Assembly: GCF_949987515.2 (NCBI RefSeq)
Contig: NC_082689.1
Coordinates: 9,043,501-9,107,500 of the forward strand
DNA length: 64,000 nt
Direction of reading: 5' to 3'
Source: Delphinus delphis
Taxonomy: Eukaryota; Chordata; Mammalia; Artiodactyla; Delphinidae
Part shown: positions 1 to 10,616 of the stretch, piece after piece
Position numbering within the stretch: position 1 is the first letter of the stretch
Layout: the number at the start of each line of letters is the position of its first letter
The notes under the pieces: generated by a model
Databases searched by the model: none
Told to the model about the DNA's origin: nothing
The model's input: the letters and a program-made list of their open reading frames with translations, nothing else
Translations under genes and position numbers: made by a program

Positions 1-169
1 CACAGGCTCTAGGCACGTGGGCTTCAGTAGTTGTGGCACGTGGGCTCAGTAGTAGTGGCGCACGGGCTTAGTTGCTCCACAGCGTGTGGAATCTTCCCAG
101 ACCAGGGTTTGAACCCGTGTCCCCTGCATTGGCAGGCAGATTCCTAACCACTGCGCCACCAGGGAAGCC
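1..169 (-). mobile_element. CHR-type SINE, long form, cut by window edge
   Basis: The segment ends in the reverse complement of the SINE head (CACCAGGGAAGCC), so the element lies on the minus strand and its tail side is outside the window. It carries the 'ggctctaggcacg...ggctcagtagt' body of the longer, older SINE variant, the same type as the copy at 43256-43588, and not the short young type found elsewhere here. No target duplication can be checked because one flank is missing. Confidence 0.85.
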
Positions 170-228
170 TGATTTTACTGATTTCTAAGTTTTTGTGTGT
201 GTGTTTCTTTGTCTTTTGTTTTCTCAAG

Positions 229-1320
229 CAACTGGAAGATACAATTTGGGGAAATGGGGAAGACTTAAACAGAAACAGATATGAAGGGAGGAACTTGGAA
301 ATACATTTGGGGGCATATTAAGTTGAGCTGCCTGTGAGACACCCAAGGAGGGAGCTTGATGTAGAAGTCTGGGGTTTGGGGAAGAGGTCTGCACTGGAGA
401 TAGAATTGGGGGAGTCCTCAGAGTAAGTAAAATCTCAATACAGTACTCAGGGAGATCCTTTAGGGAGAGAGGGTTAATAAAAGACAAGGCCAAGGGTGAG
501 CCTGGGCCTCAACACTGAGAGGTCAGGGAGATGACAAGGAACCAGCAAAGGATGCTGAGAGGAGCCAGCGTGGCCGGAGGAGATCCAGGAGAGGTTCACA
601 TGCGGGAAGATCAGGGATGGAGGATGGATCCATGGCTCTGAATGTGGCTAACAGTTCAAGTAAGATTAGTAGTGGTGATTGGTCATTGGTGTCAGTGCCA
701 CAGAGGTAACTAGTGGCCTTGGGAAGAGCTGTTTCAGCAGAAGTGGGTGGGAAAGCCTGACAGGAGTGGTCTCTAGAAAGAATAAGACCTAGAAAGACCT
801 CTGTAGAGAGAATTGGGCTCTAGAATGAGAGACCATGGGTGCAGACAATTTTTTCATGAAGCTTTGTTCTAAAGGAGAGCAGAAAAATGGGGCAGCAGCC
901 AGAAGGGAGAGTGAAGTCAAAACAGATTTTTTGTTTTATTTCATTTTGTTTTGTTTTGAGGATGGGAGCTGTTAGAGCCAGCTTCCGTGTTGAGAGGAAT
1001 GATTCAGTAGTGAGGGAAAATTTGATGATGACTGGGGTGGGGCAGCATTTTGTGGAGAGTTATCCTTGAGTGAGCAAGTAGAGAAGGTTGCAGCGCACAG
1101 TGGCGGGTCTGGCCTTGGAGACCAGCAAGGCAAGCGTTCCCTCACAGTGACGGAGGACAGGCAGCCCCGGGGATGAGGTGGCAGAACGTGTGGACGTTTC
1201 CTTTGAGGGCTTCTCTTTTCTCAGGGAAATGGGAAGCAAGCAAGGTCATCAGCTTAGAGCGTGGACAAGGTGGAGGTGTTGGAAGCTGGAGGGGAGAGGG
1301 GAAGGTGTACAGACGGGCCA
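229..1320 (-). mobile_element. LINE L2 fragment (reverse-transcriptase region), antisense
   Basis: The plus strand reads as the complement of the L2 ORF2 region. Recognisable blocks include 'aggaaccagcaaagga' (about 539-555), 'gagctgtttcagcagaagtggg' in part (about 726-748) and 'gcaaggtcatcagctt' (about 1240-1255), in the order expected for an antisense L2. The frame is broken many times and cannot code. Similar antisense pieces lie at 4160-5140 and 52060-52960. The span includes a T-rich stretch near 925-957 that may be a later insertion. Confidence 0.7.
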
Positions 1321-1745
1321 GTCAGCGGGATTAGTCTGTCTTTCAGAGGCCACAATTTGCTGGGATGGTGCCAGCGCAGGATGGTGGAGACTTGGATTCA
1401 GCCGGGGTTATTTTTGTTAGATAATTCCATGGAGAGAAAAAGGGGAAAGGAAGGCGAGAGTATATACAAGGAAGTAATAATAATAATTGCTGACTGTTGC
1501 CTCCGAGCTGGATAGGAAGGAATGAGGAAATGGGGGAGGAGGTGGGAGCCATGGGAGGGCAGAGACTCTGTGGAAGTGGCAGCAGGATCTAAGGAATGAT
1601 GGGTGAAAGGATGGTGTAATCAGCACCGTAGGCCAAGTGAGCTGGAAAGGAGGAGGTGCTAGAAAGGAGGAGAGCCAGGTTGCTTACCATGAGACTATGG
1701 AAGAAGCAGTTTCCGGTAAATGTCAAGGCCTGGGACAGCTTCTCA
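1320..1745. other. Unassigned purine-rich DNA
   Basis: This stretch is G/A-rich on the plus strand, with a short TAA/ATA run near 1476-1490. It may be the diverged continuation of the L2 copy to its left. I see no gene signal. Short minus-strand frames here are the proline- and serine-rich kind that purine-rich DNA gives by chance. Confidence 0.4.
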
Positions 1746-1860
1746 AAATAATGTCCACGTGCATTACCAGGGGATCTTGATGAAATGCAGATATTGATTC
1801 CCTTGGTCGAGGGTGGGGCCTGTGATTCGCCATTTCTAACAAGTTGGCGGTGGGATGGGG
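1745..1860 (+). mobile_element. hAT-Charlie type MER fragment
   Basis: The block contains 'gtgcattaccaggggatctt', a GTGGGGCCTG core and 'catttctaacaagtt', the order of a common nonautonomous hAT element whose full form ends in CAGTGGTTCTCA-like inverted repeats. Both ends are missing. A copy of the same family lies in the opposite orientation at 56140-56310. Confidence 0.6.
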
Positions 1861-1943
1861 GAGGATTATTCTTATTCTGGTTATAGCCTTGATACCAAAA
1901 CCTCAATAAATGCAACACACACACAAAGAAAACCAGTGACTCC

Positions 1944-1987
1944 TGCCAGTGAATATATATAATCTTGCCAGTGAATATATATATGAA
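1944..1987. repeat. Two-copy 22-bp tandem duplication, AT-rich
   Basis: The unit TGCCAGTGAATATATATA plus four bases occurs twice head to tail at 1944-1965 and 1966-1987. The two units are almost identical over their first 18 bases. The surrounding DNA to about 2040 is A/T-rich. Confidence 0.8.
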
Positions 1988-2039
1988 AAACCTAAATAAA
2001 AAGTATGAAATATAAGTAAAATAATAACACATTACAAGT

Positions 2040-3267
2040 AAAGTTCATTCCAACCAAGGACAATTGATCTCAAACATATTAGAAGCTATTAGAAAAACTA
2101 TAGCTGTCTAGGCTCAGAGAGAAATCAACTGATGACAAGCCCTGAGCAAGCTGGTTCCTGAGGCTGTCTCTGCTTCTCTCTAGTTACCAGGGAAGGGAGG
2201 CACCTCGCCCTCTTCAGTGAGCAGACTGCAAGTTTTATCTAATTTTGAAACTTTGTTCAATGAGGAGTTTACTCCCACTGCATTTTTTTTTTAAGAGTTT
2301 TCTTTTTAACGGCAGTCCCCCAAAAGGTGGGCTTTATTGTGCTGACATTCCACAAAAACAAGTAGGGACCCAATTTCCCACAGAATAAAAGAATGCACGG
2401 GGGTGGATAATCCCACATGCAAGGTTTGGATTCCTTTGATTTAAGGGTCAGAGCAGGATTCCAGATTAATCTTTTAACTGGGATAAGTCCACTGCAGCTG
2501 AGAATTATAGCAGCAAGATGGCAGAAGTTTCTGGAAAAAGGAGTTTGTAACAAATTCTGAAGCCAAAGTGAAAGAAGCAGCGTCATCTGAGGACTTGACC
2601 ATCTGAGCACTTGAATTTGCCCTTGGGGAGATACCTTTTCAATCCTTCTACTGGACTCCAAGCCCTTTCTATTAATATAATATATATGTATTATATAATA
2701 TACTCTATACTTTATAGTCTATGAGGCATGACCTCTTTCTTGGAAATTCCTTGACCTCTTCACCTTGAAGCCCTCTCTACAGGGGCCCCTCAGTCTCCCA
2801 TGCTATGTCCACAGACCTCAGAGTCACACAGGAGGGTCATCATTCTCCTGGAGTCCGTATTGGTCCTGTGTTAATGCTTCCATCACGTTCATTTCCCTTC
2901 CTGTCTTCTGCTGAAGCTGGGCCATCGAAAAAGGCACCTCCCTGCCTTAATCACACCACTCGTGAAAGGACTTTGAAGCCTGACTCACAGCTTCCCTCCC
3001 CACCCCACCCTGTGCCTGACTTCTCCAGGGCAACATAAGTGCCACTCATCTGATATGTTAGGTCATGGTTCCCTCATACTCTCTGCCCCAGTGACCTCCA
3101 CTTCCACTCTACTCACCAACCACCTGGTTAGCGCCATCCTGGTCTCTGCAGTCACCAAGATTCCACCTTTGAAGCCTGAACTCTGTAACTCTCCTGTTTA
3201 ACTGCTCTTTCCACCCATTCACCCTTCCCACACCCTCATACCCACAAAACCTGCTCTGAATCTCATT
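2040..3267. other. Unassigned DNA with one 130-codon minus-strand frame
   Basis: No repeat family or gene is recognised. A minus-strand open frame spans 2269-2661. Its product has no domain I can name and ends in a lysine-rich tail encoded by a T-run, which argues for chance. At 2670-2710 there is an AT-only near-palindrome (TATAATATATATGTATTATA). The 2800-3260 part is C/T-rich on the plus strand, with no splice-bounded exon that I can support. Confidence 0.4.
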
Positions 3268-3480
3268 AAAACTTTGTTTATTCAACAAATACATATTGAG
3301 AGCACATAATTACTGGGCACAAGCCGTGGGAATGAGACAGTGGGCCAATACATGGCCCCTGCATTCAGTGAGCCTGTGGTCCAGGAAAGGCACACAAAAA
3401 AACAGCAATTACAGAAGAGTGAGACTTGAAGTATAAATAAGATTTAGCCAGTTGAAAATGGGGGTAAATGCTCAAAGAAA
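3268..3480 (-). mobile_element. L2 3' end, antisense
   Basis: It starts with 'gtttattcaacaaatacatattgag', the complement of the L2 terminal block (…CAATAAATATTTGTTGAA), followed by a 'ggcacaagccgtgggaatgag' segment that matches the antisense L2 3' UTR order. It is diverged and has no flanking duplication. Confidence 0.6.
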
Positions 3481-3559
3481 ATCATGTGAATAGCACCCAA
3501 CGCAGGAAAGCGCAGTGAACATACAGTATATACAACTTAGAGCTTGCGGAGGCGAATTT

Positions 3560-4080
3560 TATTTTTTTAATTTGTTATTTCTTTTTTTCCCCGACTTCTG
3601 AAGTATTATTGACATACAACATATGTAAGTTTAAGGTGTACAATATGGTGATTAGATACATGTATGTATTGCAAAAGGACTACCATGATAAGGTTACTTC
3701 AAATCTTCACCCCCTCACATAATTATGGTTTTGTGTGTATGTGTGTGGTGATAACATTTAAGATCTACTCTCTGCTAATTATAGTCACCACGCTGTACAT
3801 TAGATATGTACATCTCTATGAGCATTACATATGTGATATATGTACATTATATATATTATATGTATATTAGATATAGTATGAACATCTCTCCATTTCCCCC
3901 ACCTGCAGCCCCTGGCAGCCATCATTCTACTCTCTATTTCTGTGAGTTCATCTTTTTTAGATTCTGCATATATAAATGAGAACATGCAGTATTTGTCTTT
4001 CTCCGTCTGACTTATTTCACTTAGTAGAATACCTGAATACCCTCCAGGTCCATCCATGTTGTCGCAAATGGCAGGAACGC
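3560..4080 (-). mobile_element. Old L1 3' end, antisense
   Basis: The plus strand carries the inverted L1M-type 3' region: 'tattgacatacaac', 'agcccctggcagccatcattctac' in part, 'gtctttctccgtctgacttatttcactta' in part, and 'catccatgttgtcgcaaatgg' near 4051. An AT-only stretch at 3830-3875 lies within it. There is no open ORF2 frame. Confidence 0.75.
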
Positions 4081-4159
4081 GGAGGGAACTTGGCACTAGA
4101 TAAGGCTGAAGGATAAACAAAGTTCTAATATTTGAAGATCCTTATCATCCGTGTTAAGG

Positions 4160-5140
4160 AGACTGGATTTCAACATGAAGGCGATGGGGGTAGGTTGGGT
4201 GGAATGAACACTGAAACTTTAAGCCATGGAGTGACCAGCTCAGATCTGTGCTTCAGACTTATAAACGTCACTCTGATCCTGCATGCACTGTGGGTGGGAA
4301 GAAGGCCAGACTAGAGGTAGTGAGGCCAGTGGGAGGCTATTTTCATTCTGGCAAGAGAAATGGGGCCTGAACTAGGGGGCATGGAAAAAAAGTGAATCAG
4401 TTAGGAAAAAAAAATATCTAGAAGGCAGTAGTTGGTGATTTGAAGGCTATAGATGGTAGGGGAGAATATAGAATATAGGATGAAAACCTGGCTTTTGACA
4501 TAGGCAACTGGTTGGAGAATAGGGCTAATTCATTAGATGGATGCCATCTAGGAGAAGTCAAAAGATAGGAGGAAAACCAGGAGAGCATAATGTCCCACAG
4601 ACACATTTCCAGAGAAAGAATAGTCAGCAGGCTAGTGCTACAGTAGGATCAAGTGATACAAAGTTGGAAGTTATCGGTTGGATGTGGCAACAGGAGGATT
4701 TTGGTGACCTTGGAGAGAGCCGTACCAGTGGAGTGATGGGTGAAGAGGCACTCGTATGGCAGTGGGTTTAAGGTGTGAACAGGAGCTATGGAGAGGGAAA
4801 ATATGAGTAGAGGTTGCACTTTCAAGACAGGGAAGTGGAGAGGAAGGCCTGGTCAAGAGAGGGTCTGGGAGACAGCGGAGGCTTGAGCACGTTTAAGTGC
4901 TTGTGGGAAGGAACAGTTAAAGAAGTTGAAGATACAAGAAAAAGAAGGGAATCACAGATGCCTGGAGGTCCCTAAGGAGGGAGGAGATTTCATGGGAGCA
5001 TAGGAGAAGGACGAGGGCTCCCACTTTGTAATAGCAAAGACAGAAGAGGGTGGAGGTCCGGGAAGATGGTGGCTCAGTAAAATCAGGGGAATGTTTCCGG
5101 GAGTTGAGGTATGCAGGATGTGTTTTGTTAAGAAAATAAA
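4160..5140 (-). mobile_element. LINE L2 reverse-transcriptase fossil, antisense
   Basis: On the minus strand, a frame in 4418-4606 reads LSWFSSYL (at 4562-4585), a block typical of CR1/L2 reverse transcriptases just upstream of the catalytic core. The plus strand shows the antisense L2 landmarks 'aggaggaaaaccaggagag' (4569-4587) and 'ccagtggagtgatggg' (4726-4741). Stops and indels are frequent, so this is a dead copy. The left end is fuzzy. Confidence 0.75.
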
Positions 5141-5415
5141 AAGAGTAATTTTGTCCTAAAGTAAACGGACTGGTTTTTCCATAATGAGAAAGAGGAACGT
5201 GTAGGTTACAACCTGAATGGATATAGAAAGGTACAGAAGGTCTAGAAAAGGGGATTTTATTTGTCAAAGCTGGCTAAGTTTTGGTGGATTTTTTTAATGG
5301 ATTTATTTATAAGATTTTTTAAAAAGAGTTTTAGTATCAAATATACGGACACAAAACTAGAATTTGTTTTTCTCTCCGTTAAAATGAGAAAATTATTGGT
5401 CTGCCCTTCGTGAGA
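5140..5415. other. Unassigned AT-rich DNA
   Basis: It is A/T-rich with short A and T runs and has no recognised repeat. The first 100 bases may be the diverged end of the L2 copy before it. Confidence 0.4.
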
Positions 5416-5417
5416 GG

Positions 5418-5915
5418 TTTGGTAGATTGACTAATGGCCCCCTAAAGGTGGCTATGGCCCAATCTCTGGAACCTGTGAATATGTCACCTTACATGGTGAA
5501 AGGAACTTTGCAGAGGTGATTAAGTTAAGGACCTTGAGATGGGGAGATTACTCTGGACATCTGGTGGGCCCAGTGTAATCACAAGGGTCCTTATAGGAGG
5601 GAGGCAGGAGGGTCAGAATAAGAAAAAGGTGATATGACAACAGACACTGAAAGAGATTGAAAGCTAGTTCACTGCTGGCTTTGAAGATTGGGGAAGGGGC
5701 CGTGAGCCAGGAATGAAAAGGGCCTGTAGACGCTGGACAAAGCAGGGAAATGGATGCTCTCCTGAAGCTTCCAGAAGGAACCAGCTTTGCTGACATCTTA
5801 ACTTTAACCCAGTGAGACTGATTTTGGACTTCCGATCTCTAGAACTATAAGATAATAAATCTGTGTTGTTTTAAGCTCCCAAATTTGTTAGAGCAGCAAC
5901 CAGAAATGAATATGA
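5418..5915 (+). mobile_element. MLT1-type MaLR LTR
   Basis: The sequence has the MLT1 (C/D-like) LTR order: 'ggtgattaagttaaggac' (5515-5532), 'cttgagatggggagatta', 'gggcccagtgtaatcacaag' (5568-5587), 'ggtccttata', 'gaaccagctttgctgacatc' (5778-5797), then 'ctagaactataagataataaa' in part and 'gttgttttaagctcccaa'. The AATAAA at about 5855 would be the LTR polyadenylation signal. It looks like a nearly full-length solitary LTR. Subfamily by eye is uncertain. Confidence 0.85.
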
Positions 5916-6549
5916 AGCTGTAAAAGGTTATTCTGTACCTTCTGTGTGGTTTGCCAAGCTAACAAAGATTCTGTGTTTTGCCAGAATAACTTTTTATGGT
6001 TTATGCTGACTTTATTATGTCCCCGATTCTTTAAGAGAACAAAGTTTTCTTACTTAGGAAAGAGCTAAGATTCTTTACAATCACGTTACCTCCTATGCTT
6101 ATTTTTAAAATCCTTTCTTGTCACTTTTAGTAAGTACCAAGTATTATTTCTCAGGAACTCATGATCCTACCGTATTCAGGTGTTCAAATATCCTGACAAC
6201 TTTTGATATTTTGTCTTACCCCAAATTGATCCTAAATAATACCTTTTGCACCCAAGACTGTCTTTAAGATTTCCCAAAGGAAAAAACACAAAGGATTTGT
6301 TCTCTCATTGTAAAAAGAGAAAAGGCAGGAAATAATTGGGTTTATTTGATGGTTACTACTGATGAGTTGCATAGGAAGAGTTGTTAAATCAGAAGAGATG
6401 CTGCTTAGCATGTCCCAGGGTAATAAATCAGTTTGGTAAATTGTAATTAAATTCGGATTTCAGGAACTATATGCTCTGGGGAAAATTCCTAGAGCGTTGC
6501 CAATGCTCTCATTGGCCCTGTTGTTTCTTGGTGCTGCTGTACCTGATAG
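5915..6549. other. Unassigned AT-rich unique DNA
   Basis: I recognise no repeat, coding block or RNA gene. Base composition is A/T-rich and even. Confidence 0.4.
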
Positions 6550-6871
6550 TACAGTCATCCCTCAGTATCCACAAGGATCTGGTTCTAGGATCTCCCACAG
6601 ATACCAAAATCTGTGGATACTCAAGTCTTATAGAAAACTGCAAAGTATTTGCATATAACCTACTCACATCCTCCCGTATTCCTTAGGTTACTTATAATAC
6701 CTAACACAATGTAAATGTTATGCAAATACAATGTAAATGCTATTTGAATAGTTGCCAGTGTGCTGCAAGTTCAAGTTTTGCTTTTTTGGAATTTTTTTTT
6801 TCCAGAATATTTTCTGTTCTCGGTTGCTGGAATCCACAGATGTAGAACCCATGGACACAGGACCAACTGTA
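6550..6871 (+). mobile_element. Tigger/MER2-type DNA transposon (nonautonomous)
   Basis: It begins CAGTCATCCCTCAGTATCC (6552 on) and ends GGACACAGGACCAACTG, which are imperfect inverted repeats of each other. Both ends abut a TA dinucleotide (6550-6551 and 6870-6871), the TcMar-type target duplication. Internal blocks 'ataccaaaatctgtggatac' (6601-6620) and 'gcatataacctactcacatc' (6651-6670) are typical of this family. No transposase frame remains. Confidence 0.85.
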
Positions 6872-7960
6872 GACAACCACAGGAGGTGTCGTCAGGCATA
6901 ATTTAGCTATTTCCTAAAATGGTAACTCAGCCATAGCTTCTTTAATTTGAATTTAACCACTACAGTGGCAGTTTTCAACTGGAAACTAATATCCTTTACT
7001 ATGGGCTTATATTAATATGCAGAGGTTTAGGACCAATTCCAGATTTACAGGGTCTCTTTACTTGATATTCTTTATATATTCTTAGCGTATATTATGTCAG
7101 GATTACTATATGTTATATCTGAAGATATTTTTCCTCTGAAGATTATGTTCCTCCATTTTTATAAATTAGATATAATGTCTACTCTTCTTTGAAAATAGAG
7201 TTACTCGTTATGTTAACAGATATTTTACCTAAAACATTTTCTGGATTGACTTTATTATTTTGGTTTCTGTGCTGTAGAAAAAACCAAATTTCCTTGTCAG
7301 TTGTATTATTCTTGTTATGAACTCCCAGCCTATCTTTCACTTTTGAAAATGTCAGTAACAGGTTAACCACAGCCATCTTATTTTGTCATCTAAAGGTAGT
7401 TTTTTGGGTTTCTCTGATGCTTCCCTGAAAGCACTTACAATCAGCTATAGACTAGAGTGCTTGTCTTTGACAAAGAAGCGCTGTCTCAGAGTCCTGTGGA
7501 AAAGGACTGTGCTAGGCACTTTGGGGTACAGGCTTCTGGTGGCCTTATTTAGACAACTGTGAGACCATACCAGTGGGCTGAGTCAGGATTTCTAGAATTC
7601 GAGCTGAGACACAGATGAATTCATGAGAATACAAAACCAAAATCCAGGGGAACAAGAATTAGTTACCTAGGACCGAATGAATGAATGAGGGGTGATGGTG
7701 GGTTTTGTTAGGAATATTGTTGGTGGTGTTTTAATGTTCTGTTTTCTAGGTATATAAGGAACTCCATTCTCTTTTCCTAAAGCTATCTATAACTCATAAT
7801 AATTCAGTAGACTATGCTTTGCTAACCAGAAACAAACCATGTGTAAATATCTTATGCTCCCTCCTTGATGGTTCCAAAATTCAGAAAGTCTTGTGAGTAT
7901 TCTTAATTTCACGGCAATATAATTATTTGCATAGGTTCAATAAGAATCTGTCTTCCTTTT
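6872..7960. other. Unassigned AT-rich DNA
   Basis: About 1.1 kb without a recognised repeat or coding block. A 65-codon minus-strand frame (7179-7376) shows no known domain. Parts after about 7500 could already belong to the retrovirus-like segment that follows. Confidence 0.35.
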
Positions 7961-9282
7961 TAACAGGACAAAATTGGAAGCACTGGTTATGACCCCAAGG
8001 CTTTGCCTGGAATATCATATTTGAGAATGATGTTCATTTGATCAGAAATGACCTGACACTTCTAAGGAACTAAGGTTGATTTTATGGAGCCAATGGTTAC
8101 AAAGCCTTCTTGGGAAAACTGACCTGGTACTTGTTTGCCGAGTTCCCAGCCTTACAGGTGAGTAAGGAAGGTCACTTCCTGGCAGGCCCATGAGCCTTAG
8201 GATAATTGGGCAACCTTGAGAAGAGAGGAATTTGCTCAAATTTATGAGCACTGCAGGTGAATTTGATGGCAAATCCTAGGCTTGGCTTCCTAGCCTGAAG
8301 AGGCTTTCAACAGTCCAATCTGAGATACCTTATTAGAACTTCCAGCAAACGAACTTAAGCAGGCCTATGTGGAAGATTGCCATTCTGGACGTACCTATGT
8401 AAATAGGCCAAATCTACTGAAACCAGCCTTATTTTGTGATCAAGAAAAACCTTTCTTTGAGGTTATCTTTGTCAAAAGAGGGGTATCAAAAAAGAGAAAA
8501 TTTGTGTTTCAATTATAGCACACCCTTCCAGGTTATCAGACTCTCACCCTGTTTGTTGCCTTTGAGTTTTTTTTCTTTTTTGCAATTCTTTGTACATTGC
8601 AGGTAGCTGATGACTGTGCAAACTCTGTCTTGTCTGATGAGATTTCACTGACCTCCTTCCCCCACCCCTCATGGAAAAACCAGTTTTGGTACCTTCCTTT
8701 AAGTTGGACTGGATCTGTTGCCTTGTCAAAATTGTCGATCCTTACCACATTTTCAAGTCTTTCAGTTTTCTTCAATATCTGACTACAATCTTCCAAACTA
8801 ACTTTTCAAATTTTTCTCCCTCCTGCCTGACTCAGCATTACCAAGAACTAAAACCTGGCTACCTGGATCCCTATCAGCACTTCAGGTTGCCTTGCAGCTG
8901 GCCTTTCCCCCCAGAATCTGAAGAAGCTCTGCAAGCTGTAGCCTAGTGACTCGGCAGCAACCTTTAAGGACCCAGCTCCACAGCAGACCATGCACAGGCT
9001 GGAATTCTCCCTGGACAAGCTGCTGCTTTACCACTAAGGAAGGCCAACAAAATACTTGGATCACACGTGCCCGTGAATGAAAGGTAGCCAAGACGACGCA
9101 CAACATCACCAAGAGTATGGCCATCTTAGCTTTGAGAAACTCAAGGAGTGATGCTGCAAGATTTTCCTCCTCTAGAATCCCCTGGACTGGTGAATTCTCA
9201 AGGTTCAATGCCTGGCTCTTTACCTTAATACAATTCTTATACTATTATGTCTCTATTTTAGGCATCCCTCTTTTAAGATATC
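7960..9282 (+). pseudogene. Possible degraded endogenous retrovirus internal region
   Basis: This stretch has the character of a decayed gammaretrovirus-like 3' half. It holds several short plus-strand frames broken by stops. The one at 9117-9455 includes a hydrophobic run (about residues 33-58) followed by a basic segment, as in a transmembrane envelope tail. It lies directly before an LTR-like block at 9283-9803. No catalytic motif, immunosuppressive motif or CX6C pair could be found, so the assignment rests on layout more than on homology. It is plainly non-functional. Confidence 0.35.
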
Positions 9283-9803
9283 TGATCTCCAGGACCATAA
9301 AACAACTGACCTCTGCCCCACCTCCCAACAGATGCACCACCAGTTTTAGAAGAACAACACCAGCGAGAATCCTGGAGAGACTGTTTCTTAGGCCCTGCTT
9401 CCTGCCACTTGGGAGACTTATGCTTGCCTCTGAGTTGTTCAGTGACGAAAGATAGTCATCTGGAATGGGGAGGCGGGGCTGACATTACTGAGCGTTATCT
9501 GAGCTCCGTGCAACTTCAGCAGTGATGCTTAAGAAATCCCCCCTACCCCTCTGTGCCTTGGAAAGGACAAACCAGCTCACCACAAAGGACCACACTGCCC
9601 TCAGAGTTTCCAAGAGAAGTCTCAACTCCATCCTTTCTCATGACTCCTGTAAGATTCCAAGATGACTCCCTTGTTTACCTGCCTCTCTAAAACCCCTGGT
9701 CCCCTTCCTTTTCTTTGAGACGTTCCTCATCAGTGGATGTTCTCCTTATTGCAATCACCTGAATAAATCATCTTCTTAATTATCAGGTGAATTTTTTCTG
9801 TCA
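9283..9803 (+). mobile_element. LTR-like block (possible ERV1 LTR)
   Basis: The block opens TGATCTCC and can be closed at TTCTGTCA, the TG...CA form of an LTR about 520 bp long. Near its end are pyrimidine-rich U3/R-like sequence, 'ttgcaatcacctgaataaatc' in part, and a polyadenylation signal AATAAA at 9762-9767, followed by a T-rich U5-like piece. No second LTR copy and no convincing primer-binding site were found, so it may be solitary. The left border is a guess. Confidence 0.4.
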
Positions 9804-10593
9804 CAGCTCCTGTGAGGACCTCCCTTTGATGGCAGCCGGCACGTTGCCGCCGACTGCCTGGCTGGAATAACAACCAACTGTGCCCTGATACTCTGTTCAG
9901 CCCTCCTGAGGACAACCACCCTTTCAACAGCTCAGGACATGAGTAAACAGAGAAGGACAGCATGGCCCTAGTTGCCTCAGGTAGTGTTGGAGTTACGGAA
10001 GGAAGCTCTCACGTCCTATGTTGAATGGGACAGCAAGGAATCAGTCTGAGATACTTCTGAGATGAGCTGGGGGTAAACACACCCAGGGATGTCTTTAACA
10101 TCAGCTGGACAGGTGCCGGGCAGGGCGCAGGCTGAGGCAGAGCTGGACCGCAGCAGGTGCTGCTCACGGGGGAGCTGTCGGACTGACCATTATGAAGCGA
10201 AGGGTGAATCTGAAAGTCAGAAATGCCAGAGGCAGCCCTAAAAGCTGGGAGGAGGGGAGATCCCAAAGAGGGAAAGTCCAGGGGAAAGACTGGCCAGGAA
10301 GTAAAAGGTGTACAGGCCTTTAGCCAACCCTGACCCCGTCTGATTCCTCTTCCTGGAGGGGAGCGAGGGCAGGCGGGGAAGGCTCCACTGGGCAGAATAT
10401 GTACCCTCAGGGGTCTCCGATGGCAGCATGTGACAGGATTCACCACCTCTGCAACTTCACAGGAAGTTGAATCAGAAAGAGGCCTTCCAGATTTCAGCAA
10501 GGGCATGATGCTGAGAAGGGAGAGGAGACCAGATGATGTCTCCATTCTGGAATTGTCTCTCTTGTAGCCTGAGAGATCTAGACATCCGTGGTG
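9804..10593. other. Unassigned GC-richer DNA
   Basis: No repeat recognised. A 178-codon minus-strand frame (10009-10545) is rich in Pro, Ser and Cys and shows no conserved domain. It is probably a chance frame in GC-rich DNA. Confidence 0.35.
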
Positions 10594-10616
10594 TTTTTTT
10601 TTTTTTTTTTTTTTTT
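10594..10616. repeat. Poly(T) run
   Basis: A run of about 23 T. No SINE or L1 body adjoins it on either side, so it could be the tail of an unrecognised minus-strand retrocopy. Confidence 0.9.

Noticed and set aside
2269..2661. 130-codon minus-strand frame
   Set aside because: It ends in lysines coded by a T-run and has no conserved sequence. No support as a gene.
9804..9850. Sequence after the LTR-like block as a retroviral primer-binding site (TTTGATGGCAGCC)
   Set aside because: It does not match the 3' end of a tRNA that I know well enough to accept.
10009..10545. 178-codon minus-strand frame
   Set aside because: Low-complexity Pro/Ser/Cys content, no domain, no promoter or splice context.
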